Of a DNA stretch of 41,567 nucleotides, positions 16,620-23,685 are shown piece after piece (the stretch's first letter is position 1; each line of letters opens with the position of its first letter). The notes beneath the pieces were generated by a model. The model saw only the letters and a list, made by a program, of their open reading frames with translations, was not told the origin of the DNA and did not search any database. This DNA is from Akkermansia sp. (lineage in GTDB: Bacteria; Verrucomicrobiota; Verrucomicrobiia; Verrucomicrobiales; Akkermansiaceae), in the NCBI GenBank assembly GCA_017477935.1, contig JAFVIC010000062.1:1-41567 (forward strand), in the 5' to 3' direction. The position numbers were made by a program, and so were the translations under genes.

Positions 16620-18485
16620 TCAGGGGGTAGTGGGAGTGGCCGGTTGAAACTCAGCTTTATGCTCCAGCAGGTAGCGCGCTATGGCGATTTCGAGCTGGTA
16701 GACCCATTCGCTGCGAGTGGCCATGATACGGTCGAGCTCGTCCGGGTTGTCGAGGTTGTCGGCAATCTGGCGGTAAATCTTAGCAACTTCGGGCAGCCCG
16801 AGTTCCTTGATGGCATTTTCGAGAGCGGTGATTTTTTCCGCCTCCATATCGCCGTACCAGAGCTCCTCGGTCGAGGTGAGCAGCAGGGCATTCTGCAGCA
16901 CCGGGGTGCTGGCCTGTTTGCGGTAGGCGGACAGCCAGGCGGCGACACCGCCGGGGCTGGCATCCGGCAGGCCCTCTTTGTACAGGCGGGCGCCCCAGGC
17001 CCCGGCTTGCAGGGGTAATTCGGGGGCGGAACAGAGTTGGGCGATGAGTTCATCGCTGTCGGGGCAACGCCCGAGCAATTCTGTTAAGATGGTAGCGTTT
17101 TCGTATGCGCGATGGGCGTAGCAGCTGCGCGCCGCTTGCAGCAGCAACTCTTTGGGCAGCACAATGGCCGGGACATCCTGCAGGGCGTAGAGCAGAGCCG
17201 TCGTGGTGTGATTGTGCGGTTCCATGGCTTGCTCCGACTTCCACAGGGGCATGGCTGTCACCAGCTCGGTGGTGCGGGCTACATCCACCCCGGCCAGCAG
17301 CACGATGGCACTGCGCAGGGCATCTGCATAAAATTCCTGCTGCTGTTGTTCCTCGCTCGGGTTGAGCAGGGGGGCAATAGTGTCGAAGTGCGGGGCTATG
17401 CTTTCTGCTGCGGGGTTGAGCATGGCAGCACGGCAGACATCGGCTGCCAGTGATTCCCCGGCGCGTATTTCGATGGTGGGCGGGGTGAGGGTTATGCCTT
17501 TCTCTTGCAGGGCTTGCATGAGTGATTTGTTGAGCACCATCATGTCATAAGCGCAGAAACCGGGATAGTCCGGGTCTTTGTCGGCGCGCAGGTAAGGGTC
17601 AGCTCCCTGTTGCAGCAGGTAAATCATCAGTTCCAGCGCGGCTTCACCCATCTCGCTTTCCTGCAGGTTGTTCATTTCGGAGGCCAGGCAGAAAAGAGCC
17701 GTGCGCCCGCATTCGTCAACGGCATTCACCGGGGCGCCCAGTTCCAGCAGGTGGCGGGCGCATGCGGCATGCTCACCGGGGAAATAGCCGCCACTCATAC
17801 GCGCTGTAACGGTCAGCAGCGGGTAATCCTCCCGGTTCAGCCCTCCCTTTTCTTCCAGCAGGCGTGTGAGGGTGCCCAGCCAGCCGCGGTAGGCGGCCTC
17901 TGCCAGCTCGTTGCCGGTGCGCGGTGCGCCGATGTCGAGCAGGTGAGCATACACTCCCTCGTGGGCGCAGGTCAGACAGGCATTGTAGGTCAGGCTGGTT
18001 TCGGCTGTGCCGGGGGTGCGCATGTCTGCACCGCCGGCCACCAGCACATCGATGAGCCGGTTGATTTCCTCTGCTGTGGCTTCGGGGGCGTAGTCGGAGG
18101 TCAGTGCGAAAAGCAGGGGCGTTTCCGCGGGGCTGTCGTCCACCCGCGTGGCGGCATTCGGGTCGGCCCCATCAATCAGCAGGCAGCGAGCCAGCTCTGC
18201 TTTTTTCAGCATGGCTGCGAGGTGTAATATGCTGTATTTGTGCTCAGCTGTGGTGAAGCTCGGGTCGGCATGTTGAATGAAGTGCTGCACCACCTGCTGC
18301 AGTTCATCGGGGGCGTACTCGGCCATCCAGTCCTCCGTCACGAGCTCATCGAGCTCAGCGCGCAGTTCCAGAAATTGCCCCGACGCTTCGGGCGTGGCGC
18401 TGCCTATCTGCCCGCCGCCATCGCAGCAGGTCAACAGTGCGCCCATTGCCAGTACCGCAGCTATTTTACAGCTTGCTCTCCTCAT
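16620..18485 (-). CDS. Ankyrin-repeat lipoprotein
   Basis: A 621-residue protein beginning MRRASCKIAAVLAMGALLTC, a lipoprotein leader with a Leu-Leu-Thr-Cys lipobox. Ankyrin-type repeats cover about 70-330 (HKYSILHLAAMLKKAELARC, LLIDGADPNAATRVDDS, LLELGAPVNAVDECGRTALF, LLQQGADPYLRADKD). The C-terminal half is helical with no named domain. ATG 18485 is preferred over an in-frame TTG at 18521 because the leader then starts correctly and the TTG falls inside the promoter's -35 box. It is the first gene of a three-gene operon with two further envelope proteins. No enzyme motif is seen; a protein-binding or scaffold role is inferred. Confidence 0.8.
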   Translation of the reverse strand: MRRASCKIAAVLAMGALLTCCDGGGQIGSATPEASGQFLELRAELDELVTEDWMAEYAPDELQQVVQHFIQHADPSFTTAEHKYSILHLAAMLKKAELARCLLIDGADPNAATRVDDSPAETPLLFALTSDYAPEATAEEINRLIDVLVAGGADMRTPGTAETSLTYNACLTCAHEGVYAHLLDIGAPRTGNELAEAAYRGWLGTLTRLLEEKGGLNREDYPLLTVTARMSGGYFPGEHAACARHLLELGAPVNAVDECGRTALFCLASEMNNLQESEMGEAALELMIYLLQQGADPYLRADKDPDYPGFCAYDMMVLNKSLMQALQEKGITLTPPTIEIRAGESLAADVCRAAMLNPAAESIAPHFDTIAPLLNPSEEQQQQEFYADALRSAIVLLAGVDVARTTELVTAMPLWKSEQAMEPHNHTTTALLYALQDVPAIVLPKELLLQAARSCYAHRAYENATILTELLGRCPDSDELIAQLCSAPELPLQAGAWGARLYKEGLPDASPGGVAAWLSAYRKQASTPVLQNALLLTSTEELWYGDMEAEKITALENAIKELGLPEVAKIYRQIADNLDNPDELDRIMATRSEWVYQLEIAIARYLLEHKAEFQPATPTTP

Positions 18486-18492
18486 GCCCCCT

Positions 18493-18521
18493 ATACTACC
18501 ACACCTTTGCAGACATCTCAA
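18493..18521 (-). promoter_or_regulatory. Candidate leaderless promoter of the ankyrin operon
   Basis: TTGAGA (18516-18521), 17-base spacer, TAGTAT (18493-18498), then 7 bases to ATG 18485 on the minus strand. The spacing makes the mRNA leaderless and helps fix the start codon. Confidence 0.55.
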
Positions 18522-18607
18522 GCCGTAAATTCAGAGCAATCGTCATTGAAAAACTGCAAATCTCTGCAAAAGGGGGATTTGAGGGGGGGGATTTTGCTCA
18601 GCGGACC

Positions 18608-19255
18608 TTATTTGCGGTGTGATTCACGCATTTTTCGGCGGGTGAGCTGCTGCACGACGGGCGAAAGATGTGGGAGCAGTTCGGGGGCGGTATGGGGGTA
18701 GCTCAGGCAGAGCTCGCAGGCACACCAGGCAACGGCCATCTGCGCATAGCGAGCGCTGCACGTGACCTGTGGCAGCAGTTCTGTGAGGGTGGGTACCCAT
18801 TCCGGGGCGGGCAGGAAGTGGTTGAGCAGCATCACCGTGCCGAAGCGGGCTGCGTATTCATGCGGGGAACGCAGGTATGGCAGCAAAAAGGGCAGAACCT
18901 CGCTGCGGTGTCGGGCGGCAAACTTATAGGTGGCGCAGCATGAGTCACATATACTCCAGTTGCGGATGGTCGGCACGAAGGCTGCTATGGCGGCGAGCCG
19001 CTCAGCCGTGGTGGCGTGTGGGGCGTAACCGGGCAACATGCCGCGCAGCATGACCGGCTCCATGGCTGTGGCGCTCTGCAGTTCGGTGAAGAGTTGTTTC
19101 CAATCACCGAGGGCGGCTTGCTTGGCCAGGCGGCGCAGGGCGGGCAAGCGTACGCCCAGTAAATCAGTTTCGCCGGGTATGAGTGAGGCGGCAAATTGTC
19201 TGTAGCCGGCTTCGGCCAGGCCGCGCAGGGTGGCGGTGATATCGGCGGCGGTCAT
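18608..19255 (-). CDS. AlkD-like DNA alkylation repair protein
   Basis: A 215-residue all-helical HEAT-repeat protein of the DNA_alkylation_repair (PF08713) family. Recognisable pieces are LLGVRLPALRRLAK near residue 32, the NWSICDSCC stretch (about 98-106) matching the NWDxxD region that contributes an active-site Asp, and HEYAARFGTVMLLNHFL (about 132-148). AlkD glycosylases remove positively charged alkylated bases such as 3-methyladenine and 7-methylguanine. Its ATG overlaps the TAA of the exported ankyrin gene upstream (TAATG), so the two are translated together although the products should lie in different compartments. Confidence 0.82.
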   Translation of the reverse strand: MTAADITATLRGLAEAGYRQFAASLIPGETDLLGVRLPALRRLAKQAALGDWKQLFTELQSATAMEPVMLRGMLPGYAPHATTAERLAAIAAFVPTIRNWSICDSCCATYKFAARHRSEVLPFLLPYLRSPHEYAARFGTVMLLNHFLPAPEWVPTLTELLPQVTCSARYAQMAVAWCACELCLSYPHTAPELLPHLSPVVQQLTRRKMRESHRK

Positions 19256-20016
19256 TACTTGCCCGCGTTGATAAGCAGTTGGCGCACTTCGGGGGTTTTT
19301 GCCAGGTCAAGTGCGCAGTCACCATCGGCATCGCGTGCGGAGGCATCGGCTCCGAAGCTGAGCAGCAGGCGGGTGCAGTCGGCATCGTTGCGCAGGGCGG
19401 CTGCTATCAGGGCAGTGGTGCCATCGCGCATGCTGGCGTTCGGGTCGGCGCCGTGTTCGAGTAGCATACGGCTGATAACGCCCGGTTCCTTACTGCGGGC
19501 AACAGCATAGATAAGCGGGGTTACGCCGTTGCGGTCAGCGGCATTCGGGTCGGCCTTGAGCGCCAGCAGCACTTGTACGGTATCGAGGGCATTTTGCGAG
19601 CAGGCCAGCATCAATATACTGTCCCCCTGATCGGCCCGGTGGTTGATGTCCGCCCCGTGGCTGATGAGCAGGTCGAGCATGTGCACGTTGTTCGTGGCGG
19701 CGGCAACGGAGAGCGCAGTGATACCCGGAGCCTGGGCGATGTTCGGGTTGGCCCCGTGTTGCAGCAGAGTGTGTACCATCTCCAGGCGCCCGGTATAGGC
19801 GGCCAATACCAACAGCGGCATGCCGTCCATAACCCGGGTATTGGGCTCAATGCCGTTGGTAATGAGCTTTCGGAGCTGTTCGGGCGTGCCTTTGGTCATG
19901 ATGTCTTTCACTTCTTGAACCGTAACCCGGCGCTGCTCCTGCTGCTGCGGGGCTGCCATGGCGCTGAGCGAGCAGAGAGAAATCAACAAGGTGCTGATTA
20001 TGGGGCGTACATTCAT
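19255..20016 (-). CDS. Exported ankyrin-repeat protein
   Basis: A 253-residue protein with a signal peptide (residues 1-22, ending SAMAA). From about 35 to the C-terminus it is almost wholly ankyrin repeats, six or so, with near-consensus sequences (MPLLVLAAYTGRLEMVHTLL, QHGANPNIAQAPGITALSVA, SHGADINHRADQGDSILMLA, EHGADPNASMRDGTTALIAA). No other domain is present. Proteins of this build (AnkB-like) sit in the periplasm of several Gram-negatives. It is transcribed from its own promoter and overlaps the AlkD-like gene. Confidence 0.88.
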   Translation of the reverse strand: MNVRPIISTLLISLCSLSAMAAPQQQEQRRVTVQEVKDIMTKGTPEQLRKLITNGIEPNTRVMDGMPLLVLAAYTGRLEMVHTLLQHGANPNIAQAPGITALSVAAATNNVHMLDLLISHGADINHRADQGDSILMLACSQNALDTVQVLLALKADPNAADRNGVTPLIYAVARSKEPGVISRMLLEHGADPNASMRDGTTALIAAALRNDADCTRLLLSFGADASARDADGDCALDLAKTPEVRQLLINAGK

Positions 20017-20025
20017 ACTACTCTC

Positions 20026-20054
20026 ACTTTAGCATAAACAACGGGCTTACGCAA
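20026..20054 (-). promoter_or_regulatory. Candidate leaderless promoter of ankyrin-alkD pair
   Basis: TTGCGT (20049-20054), 17-base spacer, TAAAGT (20026-20031), then 9 bases to ATG 20016 on the minus strand. It starts just beyond the 3' end of menA. Confidence 0.5.
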
Positions 20055-20066
20055 GCAGTAAATCTA

Positions 20067-20984
20067 TTAACGAGCACCCAGAGTGAGCGCAAGCAGGAAC
20101 AGGATGAGGTGCAGCGAGGCCAGGCCCAGCAGGATGTTCATTTTCTTGTTGGCCGGCGTGCGGGTGAGCTTGAGCATGATGGTGCCGCCCACGATGATGG
20201 CGGCAAGCCAGCAGAGGTTCCACCCGACATCGGGCAGGAAAAAGGCGGTCTGTTTGAGCGTGGCATAGGGGGCGACCAGGAAGGCCATGGCCAGGCCGCG
20301 GGCACGTTTGTCGCCCAGGCGTACCGCGAGGGTGCGTTTGCCGGTGCCGGAGTCTTCCACGCGGTCGCGGATGTTGTTCACCTCAATCAGCAGGCATGAG
20401 AGCAACCCGCACTGTATACCCAGTATGAAGGCCCCGGCATAAATAGGCAGGTAGCCCGGCTGCCAGCCAATCTGCACGAATACCGTGCCGCACACGGCCA
20501 CTATGCCGAAGAAGAACAGTACGAAAAGCTCGCCCAGTCCCTTGTAGGCCAGCGGCCATGGTCCGCCCGTGTAGCAATAGGCGCAGAGCATGCTCGGTAT
20601 GCCGATGGCGAGTATGGGCCAGCCCTGTGCAGCAATGAGCGGTAGGGCAAAGCCCGCGGCTGCGGCCAGGAACAGGCACCCCCATATCTTCACGGCGCGT
20701 GAACTCATGTCACCGCTGGCGGTGATACGGCGCGGGCCCTGCCGGCGGGGGGTGTCGGCATGTTTATCGGCATCGAGTGAGTCGTTGAAGAAGTTGCAGG
20801 CAATCTGTATGCACATGGCGCTCAGTACCGTGAAGATGGCAAGCCACCAGTTGAGTTGAACTGTGGGGAAGGCCCCGGTCTGCTGGAATTTGTGCACTAT
20901 CAGGCAGCCGGCCCAGACGGCAACGATGCCGGCGGGCAGGGTTTTCGGGCGTGCTGCGAGGATGATGGATTTGATTTTGTTCAT
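20067..20984 (-). CDS. menA: UbiA-family prenyltransferase, probable 1,4-dihydroxy-2-naphthoate prenyltransferase
   Basis: A 305-residue multi-pass membrane enzyme (eight or nine hydrophobic segments) of the UbiA superfamily. The first Asp-rich motif NFFNDSLDADKHADTPRRQG and the second NNIRDRVEDSGTGKRTLAVR bind the Mg-diphosphate of the prenyl donor. Both are in the form typical of MenA, which makes demethylmenaquinone from DHNA. The PKTLPAGIVAVWAG start also fits MenA. The start is placed at MNKIKSI (ATG 20984), which overlaps the TAA of the DUF3820 gene; a longer frame to 21113 runs antisense-like through that gene. No other menaquinone genes lie nearby. Confidence 0.88.
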   Translation of the reverse strand: MNKIKSIILAARPKTLPAGIVAVWAGCLIVHKFQQTGAFPTVQLNWWLAIFTVLSAMCIQIACNFFNDSLDADKHADTPRRQGPRRITASGDMSSRAVKIWGCLFLAAAAGFALPLIAAQGWPILAIGIPSMLCAYCYTGGPWPLAYKGLGELFVLFFFGIVAVCGTVFVQIGWQPGYLPIYAGAFILGIQCGLLSCLLIEVNNIRDRVEDSGTGKRTLAVRLGDKRARGLAMAFLVAPYATLKQTAFFLPDVGWNLCWLAAIIVGGTIMLKLTRTPANKKMNILLGLASLHLILFLLALTLGAR

Positions 20985-21280
20985 TATTTTCGGCGGGGAA
21001 ATTTGCGGCGGCCACCGGCGGCCTTCCGGAAGGGCTCGAAGAGGGAATCGAGCCCGCTGTTTTTGATGAGAAAGGTCTGTTCCATGAGCCGACCCAGCTT
21101 GCCTTTCGGCCAACCTCGCTGCCAGAACCAGTCGAGATACTCGGTGGGCAGGTCCATGAGGGGGCAGCCCTCAGGCGGGTAATTCGCCGGGCCGTACATG
21201 CCGTAGGGCATGTGCATGGCTGCGATTTCGGCCAGCAGGGCACGCAGGTCGTCTGCTGTGGGTATGGGGGCAGGTTGCAT
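20984..21280 (-). CDS. DUF3820 (QSregVF_b-like) small protein
   Basis: A 98-residue protein of the DUF3820 family, called putative quorum-sensing-regulated virulence factor in Pseudomonas. The family pattern is clear: MPYGMYG, PLMDLPTEYLDWFWQRGWPK, GKLGRLMEQTFLIKNSGLDSL. The C-terminus is basic (GGRRKFPRRK). The biochemical role is unknown. It sits between pyrC and menA, overlapping both by a few bases (TGATG with pyrC, TAATG with menA), so the three form one translationally coupled operon. Confidence 0.85.
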   Translation of the reverse strand: MQPAPIPTADDLRALLAEIAAMHMPYGMYGPANYPPEGCPLMDLPTEYLDWFWQRGWPKGKLGRLMEQTFLIKNSGLDSLFEPFRKAAGGRRKFPRRK

Positions 21281-22287
21281 CAGCGTTTCACGCTCCAGCT
21301 CAGTTGCTCACCGGCATACATGGGGACTACCTGCTGGCCGTAGCTGCGGTAGGCAGTGGGTACCTGCATGGGTGTGTCGTGCAGGGTGACTTGTTTCTGC
21401 ACCGGATTCAGACCGTAGATTCGGCAGGCGTTGCCGCTCACGAAGTCCTGCAAGTTATCCAGCGCATGGTGCGTGGCGAAGAGCTCTGCCAGGCGCGGGA
21501 GCGCCAGCGGTGCGGTGAATACACCGGCCGCGCAGCCGCAGGCCTCTTTGCGGCAGCGGGGGTGCGGGGCTGAATCGCTGCCGAACATCAGGCGCGGGTG
21601 GGCGCTCAGGGCTGCCTGCAGCAGGGCATCCCTATCGCCGGGGCGCTTGGCTATGGGTTTGCAGAAGAGGTGGGGCTGCAGGGCACCGCCCGCTACGTCA
21701 TCCAGGGTGATGATGAGGTGTTGCAACGTAACGGTGGCGCACAGGTTCTCGAACTCCTCGAGCAGTTGCAGAGCGGCTGCCGTGGTGATGTGCTCCATGC
21801 AAATACGCAGGCGCGGGTAACGGGTGGCCAGGTTGCGGTAGACGGCCAGGAACTCGGCCTCTCGATCCATCACAAAACCATGGCTTTCGCCGTGCACGAG
21901 CAGGGGAATGCCCATGTCCTGCATCATGTTCAGGGTGCTGTCAGCCTCTGCCAGGTTGGCCACGCCGCCTTCGCTGTTAGTGGTGATACCGGCGGGGTAG
22001 AGCTTGTAGCCGAAAAAGCCCGGTGTTTCAGCGGCCATGCGGAGCTGTTGTTCAGTCTGCGCGGTGAAGAACAGGGTCATGTAGCGCGAGAATGGCTCGC
22101 CGCTCATGGCTGCGGCTATGCGCTCACTGTAAGCCAACATGGCACCCGGGTCGGTCACGGGCGGTACCAGGTTGGGCATGATGACCGCCCCGGCAAAGTC
22201 ACTCGACAGCGGGGCTACCAACTTCAGCATATCACCATCGCGCAGGTGCAGGTGCATGTCCAGCGGGGCATTCAGCGTAATCTCCAT
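21280..22287 (-). CDS. pyrC: Dihydroorotase (class II)
   Basis: A 335-residue zinc amidohydrolase that cyclises carbamoyl-aspartate to dihydroorotate in pyrimidine biosynthesis. The HLHLRDG metal motif is at residues 11-17, the carbamylated lysine in [12 protein letters not shown], further ligands in LVHGES and MEHITT, and the catalytic Asp in GSDSAPH. Length matches E. coli PyrC (348). The start [14 protein letters not shown] (ATG 22287) is chosen because it gives the family N-terminus and has a -10 box 7 bases upstream; upstream in-frame ATG and TTG codons fall within the promoter. Confidence 0.95.
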   Translation of the reverse strand: MEITLNAPLDMHLHLRDGDMLKLVAPLSSDFAGAVIMPNLVPPVTDPGAMLAYSERIAAAMSGEPFSRYMTLFFTAQTEQQLRMAAETPGFFGYKLYPAGITTNSEGGVANLAEADSTLNMMQDMGIPLLVHGESHGFVMDREAEFLAVYRNLATRYPRLRICMEHITTAAALQLLEEFENLCATVTLQHLIITLDDVAGGALQPHLFCKPIAKRPGDRDALLQAALSAHPRLMFGSDSAPHPRCRKEACGCAAGVFTAPLALPRLAELFATHHALDNLQDFVSGNACRIYGLNPVQKQVTLHDTPMQVPTAYRSYGQQVVPMYAGEQLSWSVKR

Positions 22288-22294
22288 GCCCGCC

Positions 22295-22323
22295 ATCATA
22301 GCAGATTTTATGCGTCTCGGCAA
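22295..22323 (-). promoter_or_regulatory. Candidate leaderless promoter of pyrC operon
   Basis: TTGCCG (22318-22323), 17-base spacer, TATGAT (22295-22300), then 7 bases to ATG 22287 on the minus strand. Its -35 box lies only 9 bases from the -35 box of the divergent argD promoter. Confidence 0.6.
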
Positions 22324-22332
22324 GCTTTACTA

Positions 22333-22361
22333 TTGACAAAGCGAGAGCGTGGCGGTACAGT
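22333..22361 (+). promoter_or_regulatory. Leaderless promoter of argD
   Basis: Perfect TTGACA (22333-22338), 17-base spacer, TACAGT (22356-22361), then 9 bases to the ATG at 22371. The expected start site is within two or three bases of the ATG and no Shine-Dalgarno sequence can fit. Confidence 0.7.
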
Positions 22362-22370
22362 TAACCCGCT

Positions 22371-23609
22371 ATGATACAAGAACACGTACTTCCGACATAC
22401 GGGCGCGCCCCCATAACGGTGGCGAAGGGTGAGGGCTCTTACCTGTTTGACACGGAAGGGCGACGATATGTGGATTTTTGTGCCGGTATTGCCACCTGCA
22501 GTCTGGGGCATTGCCACCCTGCGGTGGTGCAGGCGCTCTGCAACCAGGCCGCGCAGCTCATGCACTGCTCAAACCTCTACAACATCCCTCAGCAAGAGGA
22601 ACTCGCCGCGCTTATCGTGGATAAGATGATTGGTATCCCCGGGCGTATCTTTTTCTGCAATAGCGGGGCTGAGGGCAATGACGGCATTATCAAGGTTGCT
22701 CGCCGTTTCGGCCACCGTCGCCCGGCAGCGGATGGTTCCCCCCGCTACGAGGTGATAACCTTTAACAAGAGTTTCCACGGCCGCACGCTCGGCTCAATGG
22801 CCGCCACCGGTCAGGCCAAGATTCAGGTGGAGTTCGACCCGCTGCTGGTTGGGTTTAAGTATGTTGATTTCAATGATTTGGAGGGGCTGAAGGCTGCCAT
22901 ATCGCCGATTACCTGCGGTATCATGTTTGAGGCCATACAGGGAGAGGGCGGTGTGAACCCGGCCACGCCGGAGTTCATGCGCGGGGTGGCTGAGCTTTGC
23001 CGCGAGCATGACCTGCTGCTCATGATGGATGAAGTGCAGTGTGGTTTCGGCCGTTGTGGTGCACCGATGGGGTGGCAGGCTATCTGCCCCGAGTTGCAGC
23101 CCGACCTGGTATCCTGCGCCAAGGGTATAGGCGGTGGGTTCCCCATGGGGTGTTTCTGGGTGAGCAATCGCGCTATTGATGAGCAGGGGACGCAGCTTTC
23201 ATCTATCATGGGGCCGGGGTCACACGGCTCGACTTTCGGCGGTACTCCCATAGCCTGCGCTACCTCACTTGCCGTTGTCAGCGAAATTGTGAATCAGAAT
23301 CTCGCCGACCGGGCCAAGGCTTTGGGTGAGCAGATTAAGGCCACCGTTGAGGGGTGGAATCTGCCCTGCGTGGAAACCGTGCGCGGCTACGGCCTGCTGC
23401 GTGGCGTGGGCTTGAAGCAGGGTAGCTTCGCTGTGCCTGAGGGCAACACCCCCGCCGGTTATGTGAACAGCCTGTGCCTGCAGGCCGGCTTGCTGGCTTG
23501 CCCTGCCGGCCCCGATACACTGCGACTCATCCCCGCGCTGAATGTGCCCGAAGAGGTACTGGCTGAAGGCCTCGCCATTCTGAAGTCCGTGCTCGAAGGC
23601 CTGGTCTGA
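22371..23609 (+). CDS. argD: Acetylornithine aminotransferase
   Basis: A 412-residue class III PLP aminotransferase, most like ArgD, which converts N-acetylglutamate semialdehyde to N-acetylornithine in arginine biosynthesis (and may act in lysine synthesis). Hallmarks: YVDFCAGIATCSLGHCHPAV (34-53), FCNSGAEGNDGIIKVARRF (94-112), the FHGRTLGSMAATGQ segment, LLMMDEVQCGFGRCG with the PLP-contacting Asp, and the Schiff-base lysine in SCAKGIGGGFPMG. Family length is about 400. An ornithine or GABA aminotransferase is possible but the motifs favour ArgD. It is monocistronic between a strong promoter and a bidirectional terminator. Confidence 0.9.
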   Translation: MIQEHVLPTYGRAPITVAKGEGSYLFDTEGRRYVDFCAGIATCSLGHCHPAVVQALCNQAAQLMHCSNLYNIPQQEELAALIVDKMIGIPGRIFFCNSGAEGNDGIIKVARRFGHRRPAADGSPRYEVITFNKSFHGRTLGSMAATGQAKIQVEFDPLLVGFKYVDFNDLEGLKAAISPITCGIMFEAIQGEGGVNPATPEFMRGVAELCREHDLLLMMDEVQCGFGRCGAPMGWQAICPELQPDLVSCAKGIGGGFPMGCFWVSNRAIDEQGTQLSSIMGPGSHGSTFGGTPIACATSLAVVSEIVNQNLADRAKALGEQIKATVEGWNLPCVETVRGYGLLRGVGLKQGSFAVPEGNTPAGYVNSLCLQAGLLACPAGPDTLRLIPALNVPEEVLAEGLAILKSVLEGLV

Positions 23610-23628
23610 TAGCCATTACGAAACCTCA

Positions 23629-23668
23629 TAAAAAAGCCGCCGCGCTCGTGATGTTGCGCGGCGGCTTT
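23629..23668. terminator. Bidirectional terminator between argD and the lipid A acyltransferase gene
   Basis: Perfect stem GCCGCCGCGC (23636-23645) / GCGCGGCGGC (23656-23665) flanked by an A run on the left and TTT on the right. The two genes converge here. Confidence 0.9.
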
Positions 23669-23685
23669 AACATTATCGGGTGTTC

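Noticed and set aside
20985..21113. Long start for menA
   Set aside because: It runs through the DUF3820 gene and has no membrane-protein character; MenA similarity starts at MNKIKSI.
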